Positions 25,701 through 64,000 of a DNA stretch of 64,000 nucleotides are shown in pieces. The notes beneath the pieces were generated by a model that was not told the origin of the DNA, made no database searches, and was given only the letters and a program-made list of their open reading frames with translations. This DNA comes from Bolinopsis microptera (taxonomy: Eukaryota > Ctenophora > Tentaculata > Lobata > Bolinopsidae), in NCBI RefSeq assembly GCF_026151205.1, contig NC_087084.1, forward strand, positions 3,132,845 to 3,196,844, given 5' to 3'. The stretch's first letter is position 1. Each line of letters opens with the position of its first letter. A program made the translations under genes and the position numbers.

Positions 25701-27259
25701 ACATCGTCAATCAAACAACATAGCAATAACACGACTAAAAAACACGACCTATCATATCAACGATTAGGAAAACAAATTCTAGGAAAACAAATTTGAATTT
25801 TGGTATTTATTAATAACAATCAAAACATATCATATCATAAAAATAAAGCCGCGCGTTGGTTGACTGCCTCAGTAAGGTGACTAATTTAAGCTTGAAGGTG
25901 CCCTGCGCATTTACAGAACCTTATGCGGCGATCACATATTCACGAGGACCTGTGAGCGCCAAAATTAATTTAAAGTTTCTAGAGATCATACATCACTACG
26001 AGTTACTCATGCTTTTGGATTATAAGAGTGCGGATTGTCAGGTATTTCATTCATTCATACTTAATCGGTTTAAAGCTGTATATTTAGAACTCACTATTGT
26101 TTAAACTACGAAAGCAGAACGTAGATAATGGACAATATACCGACGACAATACCAAGGACCCGAGTGCCGCATTGACTTTTCCGGATCCGTTTTTACCGAA
26201 GGCTTATCCACCAGTTACTCATGCTGCATGTATAGTCTGATAATATTTTGAGCCATGCCGTACCAGCGGCCGATGGGATTGGGGATGCATGTGAAGCTGT
26301 ACAAATAAGAAAGTTGTAAATGTTCTTGACAACATTCGATACCAAATTATGGCACTTGTTGTAACGAAAGTTCGGTTTTTAACATAAAAACATAATTTAG
26401 GTTCTAGAAGATTTTCAGGGGTTCTCAACAATAGGCACTTGAACTGTTATTAATGGGTTGGGAGCGATTTCCGCCCGACGAAGTTCTACCTCATTGGGCA
26501 CTCTGCTAGGTCCAACGACTCTAAGCTAAGTTTTGTAATCATTCAGCTGCAGATAATATTGAGACAATCAATTATTTATAATATTAACCCCATGAAGCAA
26601 TTTGTAAGTTGGTTGGCTAAGGGTTTGGCCTAATCTGTTTAAAATATTTCATGATTTGGAAGATCTCATGATTTGATGCTCATCTTCACAACCGATAGTG
26701 AAGTCACCAGATTAATTGGAACATCTGTACAATGTAGTTTTTAAAAAGTGCTAGACCCAAGCATGAAGTTTAGAGCTTTTAATATGCACTTTATCCTTGA
26801 AACAATATTCATACATGATCTTAGATAGTAAGAATATCTGAACCATATTCAATTGAGCCACTAAATATTTAAAGGTTTCTATTTGATTCTCATAATATAA
26901 CGTTGTTAATTTAAGAATTTTCAACCTGCTGCTGTATGACAAGTGTGCCAATACCCTCGATTACCTGGATGAAGACAGCTAGCTTCAGGTAAGCTTCCAA
27001 CTCAAGATTGATTTGCCAACTACCATTAACAGGCGAACAACAGATGCGATGGATTTCACAATTGTATTGAATATTTAAGATGGGTCTTATCAGAAATTTG
27101 TAAATTGATAACATAACAGTTTTATCTCTAGTAACAATTTAAATTCCTGGAAATCCAACATTATATCATTTGGTTGGCTATAAATATAGATGCTTTTATC
27201 TGCTCATCCCATTTTAATGACTCGCGTGTAACAACACCCAACTAAACTCCTTTTCCTGT
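25701..27259. other. No convincing gene
   Basis: Overlapping minus-strand frames at about 26751-27114 look protein-like in composition (alternating Leu/Ile with Lys) but lie in two frames with no initiation or splice context. They may be the remains of an old retroelement. Confidence 0.35.
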
Positions 27260-27265
27260 TCTGAG

Positions 27266-29237
27266 GGGGGGGGGGGTGTCACGTCCGTCTATGTCCGCTT
27301 GTCTCATAGAATCCAAAAAGGACAGGACATAGGCGGACATAGGCGGACATAGGCGGACATAGACGGACATAGGCGGACATAGACGGACAAAGGCGGACAT
27401 AGGCGGACATAGACGGACATAGGCGGACATTAATGGACACCTAAATTGCTAAATAAAATGTTCAATTTTTGCTGTTATAGGGGGATCATGTTTTTTGTCC
27501 GTTCGGTACCCTATATTTTCAAAACGGACAAAAAATAGAGCGGACAAAAACGGACAAAAATGGACAAAAACGGACAAAAATGGAAATAACATTTAGATGC
27601 TTCCTCCTCCTACTCTTCCTCCTCCACCCCCTGGGTCTTCCTGATCTTCCTCAGTCCTCTTCCTCCTCCCCTCCTCAGTCCTCCTACTCCTCCTCCTCGT
27701 CCTCAGTCCTCCTCATCAGTCCTCAACAGTCCTCCTCCTCCCCAGTCCTCCTCCTCCTCCTGAGTCCTCCTCCTGGGTCCTCCTCCTGGGTCCTCCTCCT
27801 CCTCTTCATCCTCCTCCTCTTCCTCCTCAGTCCTCAGTCCTCCTCAGTCCTCCTCCTCATCCTTCTCCTCAGTCCTCCATCCTCCTCCTCAGTCCTCCCC
27901 AGTCCCCCTCCTCCTCCTCCTATTCAGTCCTCCTCCTCCTCCTCCTCCTCCTCCTTCTCAGTCCTCCTCAGTCCTCCTCCTCCTCCTGAGTCCTCCTCCT
28001 CCTCCTCCTCCTCTTCCCTCTCAGTCATCCTCCTCAGCCATCCTCCTCAGTCCTCCTCAGTCCTCCTCCTCAGTCCTCCTCCTCCTGGGTCCTCCTCCTC
28101 CTCTTCATCCTCCTCCTCTTCCTCCTCGGTCCTCAGTCCTCCTCCTCCTGGGTCCTCCTCCTCATCCTTCTCATCAGTCCTCCTCCTCCCCAGTCCTTTC
28201 CCAGTCCCCCTCCTTCTCCTCCTCCTATTTAGTCCTCCTCCTCCTCCTCCTCCTCAGTTCTCCTCAGTCCTCCTTCTCATTTGTCCTAAGTCCTCCTCCT
28301 CAGTACTCCTCAGTCCTCCTTCTCAGTCATCGTCAGTCCTCCTCCTCAGTCCTCCTCAGTCCTCCTCCTCCTCCTGGGTCCTCCTCCTCCTCCTGGGTCC
28401 TCCTGGGTCTTCCTGATCCTCCCCAGTCCTCTTCCTCCTCCCCTCCTCAGTCCTCCTCCTACTCTTCCTCCTCGTCCTCAGTCCTCCTCATCAGTCCTCA
28501 ACAGTTCTCCTCCTCCCCAGTCCTCCTCCTCCTCCTGGGGCCTTTTCCTGGGTCCTCCTCCTGGGTCCTCCTCCTCCTGGGTCCTCCTCCTCCTGGGTCC
28601 TCCTTCTCCTCCTCAGTCCTTCTCCTCCTCCTCCTCAGTCCTCTTCCTCCTCTTCCTTCTCCTCCTCCCTCTCAGTTATCCTCCTCAGCCATCCTCCTCA
28701 GCCATCCTCCTCAGTCCTCCTCCTTCTCAGTCCTCCTCAGTCCTCCTCCTGAGTCCTCCTCCTCCTCAGTCATCCTCCTCAGTTCTCCTCCTCCTCCTCC
28801 TAGGTCCTCCTTCTGGGTCCTCCTCCTCCTCCTCCTCCTGGGTCTTCCTGATCCTTCTCCTCCCTCTCAGTTATCCTCCTCAGTCATCCTCCTCAGTCAT
28901 CCTCCTCAGCCATCCTCCTCAGCCATCCTTCTCAGCCATCCTCCTCAGTACTCTTCAGTACTCTTCAGTACTCTTCAGTCCTCAAAATTTTTGTCCGCTA
29001 ATGTCCACCAATGTCCGCTAATGTCCACCAATGTCCATCCAAGTCCGCCAATGTCCGTCCGGGTCCGCCAATGTCCGTCCGAGTCCGCCAATGTCCGTCC
29101 GAGTCCGCCAATGTCCGTCCGAGTCCACCAATGTCCGTCCGTGTCCGCCAATGTCCCAAAAAACACGTCCGTTGTCTCATAGAATCCAAAAAGGACAGGA
29201 CATAGGCGGACATAGACGGACATGACACCCCCCCCCC
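27266..29237. mobile_element. Poly-G-ended element A (1.97 kb) with polypyrimidine interior
   Basis: The left end is a G run followed by TGTCACGTCCGTCTATGTCC. The right end is the inverse, finishing ATGACA and a C run. TCTGAG flanks both sides (27260-27265 and 29238-29243), a 6-bp target duplication. Subterminal arrays are (ATAGGCGGAC)n at 27326-27434 and an 18- to 20-base GTCCG-rich array at 28985-29155. Between about 27595 and 28980 the plus strand is almost pure C/T, built from TCC and CCTCAGT units. The long Ser/Leu/Pro frame there is only the microsatellite read through. Element B at 33.6 kb is a close copy. Confidence 0.88.
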
Positions 29238-29857
29238 TCTGAGGTTTGTTTCATGAATAGCCAGAATATTTTAAATTAGGATTATCATCTAAGTCAGTGT
29301 GCATTTATTTTCATTTAGATTGGTTATATCTAAGTGACGAAATACCTTCTAAGATTTCCAATTCCTGTAAATCTCCAGTAACACCGGAGATTTTCAGCAG
29401 CATTGCCAACAAATTTAAAATCAACAGCAATTAATTTTACTTTTTTTTATTAAATACTTTTCAAATTTTACAGAGTACAGCAATAGATGAATATAAAATA
29501 GAATCGTTCAAAATATCGCCCCCATCTGTAAAATATGATGGGCACCCAAACACGGTAAACACATAGTGAACTATGTCCGCAGTAACTTGGACCCATTACA
29601 TCGAATTAATCTAAATCCAAAAATTTATGAAAAACTATTTAATAACAAACAAATCCATGGTGAATAACTGTGGATATAGTGTCAAAATTGGTATTTCATA
29701 CGTCAAATTCCAGATACATTAGATACAGGTCTGATATGGTCATTAATGTGTGAGAAGGTGTGCGGGTGAAGTGTGATATGATGTTGAAAGTATAGGAAGG
29801 TAGATAAAAAAACTTAATAAAACAAAAAATAATAATATGGGGAGCAAAGAGACTTGG

Positions 29858-30545
29858 CTAGACTGTTGTTTCACTATCTAATAAACATTTCCATAGATGC
29901 TTAGTGACCTCAGCTTTGAAAAGACTAGTAAACACAATCTGTCTTACCTGTAAAGGGAGTCCATTCCACAGTATATGTGTTCTGTAGAAAAATGATTTTG
30001 CCAGTGGGCTATTTGAGGTACATATGGTGTGTGAATTCTGACTTAACTTAGGTAAAATTGATGACACAATAGACAGACTGTCGAGGTGGCAACGTCTTAG
30101 TCGAGAAGTGCCCTGATATAAAGAGAGATAGTGAGGCAGCGATACAGGAATTAAATTGTTCAGAACTTTGTGGAAAAAAATAAGATCATTCAAGTCAAAC
30201 TTTTGAGACAAAGGGAGAATGTCGACAAGCTTGCACTTTTTGACATATTGCTCAGGTGGATAACTGCGGCCCTCTTCAGACAGAATCCATTTAATAGCTC
30301 TCTTTTGGATACTTTCTAATTTATCACTAAGTGATTTATTACAAGGGCGCCAGATTATGGAACAATTTTCGAATTGGCTACGAACCAGGGAAAGGTAAAG
30401 CGCCCGGCGACGTTTCTGATCAATGACAATATGGCCATTTCTTCTGACCATACCAAGTTGGACCATACCAAGTTGGTATAAATTCTGTCGCACTGACTAT
30501 TCCAACTTAGCTTAGGAGTAACATCGACTCCAAGATCTATTTTGG
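29858..30545 (-). pseudogene. LINE reverse-transcriptase C-terminal fragment
   Basis: The minus strand encodes about 210 residues typical of the end of a non-LTR retrotransposon polymerase: RRRALYLSLVRSQFENCSII, then LESIQKRAIKWIL, then DLNDLIFFHKVLNNLIP. Upstream (about 30500-30545), in another frame, is DLGVDVTPKLSWNSQCDRI. A small tandem duplication giving LGMVQLGMV separates the two, so the copy is frameshifted as well as 5' truncated. The catalytic FADD region is absent. It is probably a CR1/Jockey-like clade; the sequence alone cannot decide. Confidence 0.85.
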
Positions 30546-31290
30546 TTTAAATTATTTATTATCACTATGGTCTATTTGCAGTATATAATTGATAGCGGAC
30601 CACTCCCTATGCAGTTATTTGAATATAATAACAATATGAGACCAAAAAAGGGACGATTAGCTCAAACTATGTTTAACTATAAATCTGCCCAAGCCTCTGT
30701 TAACTGATTGAAATTAACTTCTAATATTGGTATAGGTAATGTAGATGAAGAAGGTGTAGCGGAGTTTTGACTAATGAAATGTAATGTTAATTGCTATCCT
30801 TTTATGCCTGTAAGTATTTGCTATCTATGTTTTATTACATATCTGCAATTAAATGTTTTGCAAGACAGTGCTCTACTTGCATTGATACCTTCAATATTAT
30901 TTCTATGTGTTGAAAAGTTTACCATACTTTTGATTCGAGCAACTTAAGTCACTTAAATTTAATGAATCAATTAGTGTTTAAATCATTACACATTTTCATT
31001 AACTTTATGACGACTTTAATAAAGCTACTCTAACTACCAGGTTGACAGAAAGCACCGTAGGGGGGAGCATCGTTGGGGAGCTTTATAGAGTCCAGCGTTT
31101 ACAAGGCCAGTGCTCAGCATGGTGCTATGAGAAGTGAGCTATTCTTTAAGTGCTAATTCAATTCTATACTGACAGATTCTTGCACATTTTTTAGCTTATA
31201 CAAAATTCTAACAAAACTCACCTACTTGAATTTAGGATAGATGAATTAGTATAGTCATTTAATCAACTTTTTTACGGGTCTGGTTTCTAG
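30546..31290. other. No supported exon upstream of the receptor
   Basis: The first resolved receptor exon begins at 31291 after a phase-2 intron, so an upstream exon with start codon and signal peptide must exist. I scanned 29244-31290 for an ATG followed by a hydrophobic stretch and a phase-2 donor and found none. A 57-codon frame at 30776 is hydrophobic, but its only good donor (GTAAGT) is in phase 0. Confidence 0.4.
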
Positions 31291-58978
<27,688 letters not shown>

Positions 58979-59175
58979 CAGAAACATGTCTCACTAGTTG
59001 AGACACCTACCTGTCTCGATTGAGACACGCTCAACATCCCACCAGATGCAGAAACACTGGCAGGGACGCAGATTGAACGCCGAGCTTTCCGCGCGATGGT
59101 GTGTGATCAAAAAACAAATTGTATTCTTTGTAATAGATGCTGAATCGGCTACCGGACAACTGAACCCAATTTAGA

Positions 59176-59208
59176 CTACCCCTAACTCTAACCCTAACCC
59201 TAACCAAT
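59176..59208. repeat. Short telomere-like CCCTAA tract
   Basis: CCCCTAACTCTAACCCTAAC and a further CCTAACC, about four imperfect units. It suggests a TTAGGG-type telomere in the host. A TTTAGGG-like triple at about 63267-63287 is weaker. Confidence 0.7.
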
Positions 59209-59783
59209 TAAGCTGATTGGTTAGTATGAACTAGGTTCAATTGGGTTCATTTGTTGGTCACCCGCTGAATCGGTTGTTAAAAGAGCGAACATAAAGAAGA
59301 TTGTGTCTCTTGTGATATATATATACCACCAAGGCTGATATCTGCTCTGAATTACCTGGTTTATCACGTCATTTTGGTCTCCAAAATGCTTCAAAATATT
59401 CATCTTATCCTCGGGAATGGTTTATGTTGAACTCAATCGATGACCGAGGAAAAACCTTTATGGTGTTTTCCATGAGAGATCTTGTATGGATATATTTATC
59501 ATCCCGCTTTTGTGAAAGTCGATAGGAGTGCCCAAAGGAAGGTCTTCTATCATATTGATAGGGACTCTTTGAAAACGATGTATCTTTCCCGTCCTTTCTG
59601 ACACAGCTAGTTTTATTCAGATCTGAGATCCCACTTTTATGTTTACATGAGTTCGCAGATCTGGGTAAAATCGGATAACTTTAACTGCAAACGATTTGTT
59701 GATTTAATTTAACTGTGTCTTTCAATGGTCACATATTCTTATTTTCGTAAAATATAAGATTTATTATATAACAGGGTGGCTTG

Positions 59784-59933
59784 TAGATCCGGATACTGGT
59801 GGGTGAATCATATTTTTTCTAACATGTGACATATATTGACCAATCAGCTTCCAGAATTGACCAATTAAAACACACTAATTACTGTCACACGTTAAAACAA
59901 ATATGGTCCACTTTCCCACCAACATCTGGACCT
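59784..59933. mobile_element. Fold-back MITE family 1, copy 3
   Basis: TAGATCCGGATACTGGTGGG pairs with CCCACCAACATCTGGACCTA. The internal ACCAATCAGCTTCCAGAA and ACTGTCACACGTT are nearly the same as in copies 1 and 2. Confidence 0.78.
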
Positions 59934-60363
59934 AAACTGCAGCGAAATGAGGCTATTAAGTTATTACTAATTTGCTTTTTAATTTTGGTTCCGAAATTTT
60001 TTTCGAAATTACATTTCCGCTAAAACATTTCAGACCTATCTGAGAAATCCGAAAATGTCCATAAATTCTGCCCCTTTTCGAAGAATTATGTACACAAGAG
60101 CCGAGTTTTTGCGCCACTCGCATTCCAGCAAACTGCTAATAATGCTGCACGTGACTACCCCGCAACTTCCTAAATTTAACTGGTTTCGGTTTGCTGCATT
60201 GCCATTGCTGAAAGTTGAAACTCATCCCACTACTTTGGCTGTTTGTGTTATGATATGTAAACGGTTATTATCTGTACTCTCTGTAAAACTTAAGATATCT
60301 TTTACTTTTAGTACATAATATTTTTGTAGGAATTCGATGCCTCTGAGCAGTGCTCTTTTAATT

Positions 60364-60558
60364 AGGGGTCGTTGACATATTACGTAATCACTTAATTACA
60401 TATTACGTAATCACTCTGGACAATTTGTAACCCCCCTCCTCCCTCCGTAATCAGTTTTACACATAGCTATTGTGTCAAAATTACTCTAGCGTAATCATTT
60501 GAAACCCCCCTCCCATCTCCCCCTCGGCTGATTACTTGTGAATATGTGAACGACCCCT
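60364..60558. mobile_element. MITE family 2, copy 2
   Basis: AGGGGTCGTTGACATATTAC at the left and GTGAACGACCCCT at the right. TCTCCCCCTCGGCTGATTAC near the right end is the complement of the block in copy 1 at 12.7 kb. The first 30 bases of the left end are partly duplicated (ACATATTACGTAATCAC twice). Confidence 0.8.
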
Positions 60559-61680
60559 TGACAGTTGATTGGTAATTTATAATCGTTTTCAATGATTCAG
60601 TGGATAGCTATTATAGAGGAGCGAAATGGTGAGAGTTGGCCGAAGTTTGTTTTTTTCAAGTGGTAGCAATTCTATTTCAAAGATTTTATTGGTCGTTGTT
60701 GATAGACTTACCACGTAATTGGCCAGTTAAATCTTTGAATTGCGGCAACGTGTCAAAACAATTCTTACGCTATTTCTTAGCCTTAACCAAAGTAGTTGAC
60801 TGATAGTTATTTGTAGATATTGAAGTGTCTGATAGAATGCAAGATTTGGGTTGTGTATAAACAGTAAAATATAAGTGAGGAAAACTTTAAAACAATTCTT
60901 ACTTCAAAATGTTTCCCGTTAACTGATTTATCGTGTTAATAGTCATTTAAACTTAAATTGTCATTAAAATTACATATTTGTTACGAAAATAACAAGTTCG
61001 TGTGGAAATTATATCAAATAATTCTTTAAAAAAATTATTTTTGGTTAATGGTCACGTACTCGAGTTTCATCTTAAATTTAGCTGATAGTACGCGGTTGAT
61101 AAGTTTATCTTTCAAATGCTTTACTGTGTAAATATTTATTATATATTACTTGACTTATCTACACTGATTTGGTATGACCGATAGTGTTCTTTATTTTATG
61201 TTTGGTTCCGATTTACTGAATTGTAACCCGTGAGAACGCAGAGCAACACAGCTTTTATCAACTGTATATACAGTATAGATGGTATGTGACTCCAAGGATC
61301 CATAATTTTAGCATACCACCATTAAAGTGACCATTGCATCTAATATTATGCTTGAAATTATAAAGCCTCTTCATAGACTTTATCGAGTTACTCTTGAAGT
61401 TGAATTCTTGCTCTGGAATTTAGAGATTGTTTTAAGCCAGATGCTCACCCGCCAAGATTATGTTTCATTGTTCCAGGATTGGCAATTGTCTGCTTCGTTT
61501 TTACTTTTAGTTTTATAACAAACTGATACATGTCTTTTACTTCACATACGTCGTTTACTTTGTTTTTACGGTTACTACCGGGATATGTTAGTGTTACTAT
61601 TACTGGGAACATTGACAAAGTAAAAACTCGTTGTTTTTTAAGTGACTCATGACGCAGTTTAAATGTTAAATTACACTGCT
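60559..61680. other. No gene seen
   Basis: AT-rich sequence with frames under 65 codons and no recognised motif. Confidence 0.45.
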
Positions 61681-61689
61681 TACCTATTA

Positions 61690-62660
61690 ACGGGTGATAC
61701 TCGTAAAATATCTGTGATACTCGTAAAATATCTGTGATACTTGTAAAATATCTGTTCCATATCGTCGACGAGTCCAACTGGGCGCGCGTCCTGGTAGGTT
61801 GTAAACCTACAACTTACCTACAAGTACAACCTAGCTCGCTGGTTGTTACTCTTGCTTCTCTCCGCTAATAAACTGGCACGCCAATCCCAACGCGCCGCGC
61901 TCTTTTCTTACCGGGTGATACTCGTAAAATGTTTGTCATACGTTGTATGACTCGTCACGCACGAAGTGCGCGGCTCCCCCTGTATCAGTATCACCATAGT
62001 GAAACGACCGTGGGGGTCGCAACGTGATACAATGAAATGTTTGTTCCAAATAGACCGTTGACAAGTCCAGCTCGGCGCGCGTCTTGGTATGGTAGGTTAT
62101 AAACCTACGCGCTATTGTAGCGCGATGCACTACTGGGCCGGGCGCGCATCCAATAATGCTTCTCGCAATCACATGCAAAGCGGCGACATGCAAAGGATTG
62201 ACATCGTGAATCAAACGCGCTACAACTCCTTTCGAGCTTCTAGCATTACACTTGACGGATATACATGTTTCAATTACCCGTCTAAATTTCTTCGGACTAG
62301 TGCATAGTGCTTGCTCTAACCAAAGCCCTCTCGCTTGCAGTAGCGCGCGACTGCCGACTTGTGAAACATGTTAAGCGCGTCACGCAGTACTTGACATACG
62401 TACGTTGCATGTCACTTTTCGCGCACAAAGCATATAACCGCTAATTTCTTTTCGAAATATTAGCCTGAGGCAATTGCAAGTCACAAGTGCTACGAAGTAG
62501 CGCGCCGCGCCGCGCCAGTCCATTAACAATGGACAAATAGCAATTTCCTGAGGCTCGCAATGTTGATTTTAAACAACTATTTTGCACGCGTGCAACGTGC
62601 AATAACAAATTATTGACATACGTTGCATGCCACTTTTCGCGCGCGAAGCCGAAGGCGCAT
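61690..62660. repeat. GC-rich interspersed repeat cluster, second site
   Basis: Three copies of GTGATACTCGTAAAATATCT (61694-61755) with a later partial copy near 61915. Next come GGCGCGCGTCCTGGTAGGTT and related blocks. CGCAC-GAA-GTGCG (61958-61970) and GCTAC-GAA-GTAGC (62489-62501) are hairpins of the type seen at 8.2 and 24.9 kb. CCATTAACAATGG at about 62520 is the inverse of the 24.8-kb block. Confidence 0.75.
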
Positions 62661-64000
62661 TTGCACGATTTTAAAATATCGATAATATCTAATCACATGC
62701 GACAGTCTAAACTCTAAACGCTAAATAATTTCATTTTATTGCGATTGCTTGCTATTTCACTGCTCTTTCCATTGCTTTTTCCACTTAACTGCTCTTTATT
62801 AATATTATACAATAATAAATAAACGTTACTTTATACAATATGCAATAATTTGAATTTGAACAAATTGCTTCATTTTTTTGTGGTTTTAAAATAAATCAAA
62901 AAAAAAATTGTGGGTACTACTAAATACTATTATGGCAAAAGTGTGATGTTCAAATTAAATTAAAATGTTAGGCGCGCCGCGCATATTTTTGCAAAATTAC
63001 ACCGTAGTATGAACAATAATGAAAATCAAGCGCGCAAGCAAATATTGTCTTATTTTGTATTTTTACAGCTAGGTTATATCTCTTTTCCACCGAAAGCACA
63101 TCCAATTTGATGGAGTGTGCTAAATCATCGATCTTCTAAAAGGGCCCTCACAGTCGAAACCAACTTGAATCGATGTATTAAAATGCTCCACTGGCAAGAT
63201 ATTGGCGAAAAACTGTTTAGATCACGTGATATGACAGTATAAGAAAGTTAGTCTAATTTCTTGTTAGGTTTAGGGTTTAGGGTTTCAGCATATGCTTTTG
63301 TTAGGGATTGGGTTAGGATTAGTGTTTGGATCAGATTAAAGGGTTTGGATTTCGAATAGTCGTTCAGGGTCAGCTTTGTATCACGTTGTGACACCCACGG
63401 TCGTTTCACTAGGTGCGCGGCGGGTTATACAACGTATGACAAGGTCAGCTTAGAGAACGGGTTAAAAAGTTCATGTGACAGTCGAGTTACGAGTGTGGAG
63501 TGATTAATCATCATCCCAATTTGATACGTATGAAATATGTCTATAACTTGCTTAATCCTGACTAAGTTGACGTTAATCGACCAGAATAATATTATTATAA
63601 TATATATATATATTATTATTATCATACTTGTGCAAAATTTAAGGTTTGCTGACTGGTATAACTGATTAACTTTTTTGTAATAAATGTTTGTACACTAATC
63701 TTTGTACAGTTTGTCAACAAAGAGTCCACATTTTTTGTAACATCATTGAACATTAACTACTATTTAAATAGTAGTGGTGGGATAGGATTTTTATTTGCTA
63801 GTTGTGTGCCATTATGAGTACAGTATCTTAACCATCACATGTACATTTATCCCTAGATAAACACAAGTATCTTTACCCTTCAGTTTAACACTGAATTTAC
63901 TTATAGGTATTTAACCTTATAGTTGTACAATTACCATTGCTGAATTTGTTTGTGTATATTGTTCGAACACTGAATAAAAAGAATAATAATAATAATAATA
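62661..64000. other. No gene seen
   Basis: AT-rich tail of the window with an (AT)n/(TTA)n run near 63590-63620 and AATAATAAT at the end. No supported feature. Confidence 0.45.

Noticed and set aside
27580-28416. Long Ser/Leu/Pro open frame of about 278 codons (and the like at 33922)
   Set aside because: It is the TCC/CCTCAGT microsatellite of elements A and B read in frame; there is no protein-like complexity.
28975-29237. Several overlapping short frames on both strands, and CRISPR-like spacing of the 18-base GTCCG repeats
   Set aside because: These are subterminal repeats of elements A and B in a eukaryotic genome. There are no unique spacers.
30776-30949. Signal-peptide exon for the receptor
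   Set aside because: Hydrophobic frame, but its good donor is phase 0 while the next exon needs phase 2.
59176-59208. Chromosome end
   Set aside because: Only about four imperfect telomere-like units with ordinary sequence on both sides.

Overview
This is eukaryotic nuclear DNA, almost certainly from a repeat-rich invertebrate animal. The evidence is GT/AG introns of about 0.1 to 6 kb, polypyrimidine tracts at acceptors, AATAAA signals, fibronectin type III (FN3) and TIR exons, LINE and tRNA-derived SINE debris, many MITEs and a short CCCTAA telomere-like tract. The sequence alone does not place the phylum.

The main content is one large plus-strand gene, from at or before 31291 to 58978. 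Reading-frame and splice-phase bookkeeping resolves 25 coding exons. They encode a Cys-rich N-terminal region, about five FN3 domains, a membrane-proximal segment, one transmembrane helix, a cytoplasmic TIR domain and one of two alternative C-terminal tails. The TIR has the look of bacterial and plant-type TIRs and keeps the conserved Trp...Glu of NAD-hydrolysing members. The signal-peptide exon was not found. Two FN3 exons carry one-base frame breaks at homopolymers, and one exon (40516-40708) fits poorly. A small intronless gene for a basic Ser/Thr/Pro-rich protein sits inside one intron on the same strand.

Region by region: 1-31 kb has no convincing conventional gene. It holds a hAT-like element inserted in a satellite, fold-back elements with TA target duplications, an exact 317-bp tandem array, 33-bp and other minisatellites, a possible 33-residue transmembrane micropeptide, GC-rich repeats that form GAA-triloop hairpins, and a LINE fragment. 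31-59 kb is the receptor gene. Its introns carry several non-autonomous elements with poly-G ends, some with clean 6-bp target duplications, plus a LINE/SINE composite, an 18-bp minisatellite and a long purine microsatellite. 59-64 kb has more MITEs and GC-rich repeats and no recognised gene.

Functionally the gene reads as a type I membrane receptor: extracellular FN3 modules for adhesion or ligand binding, with a TIR that either recruits adaptors or cleaves NAD. The two tails, one with its own AATAAA signal, would change the C-terminus after a shared C-W-G-C motif. The two most unusual observations are this receptor architecture with alternative CWGC tails, and the set of poly-G-ended elements that share internal modules with an unrelated hAT-like element.
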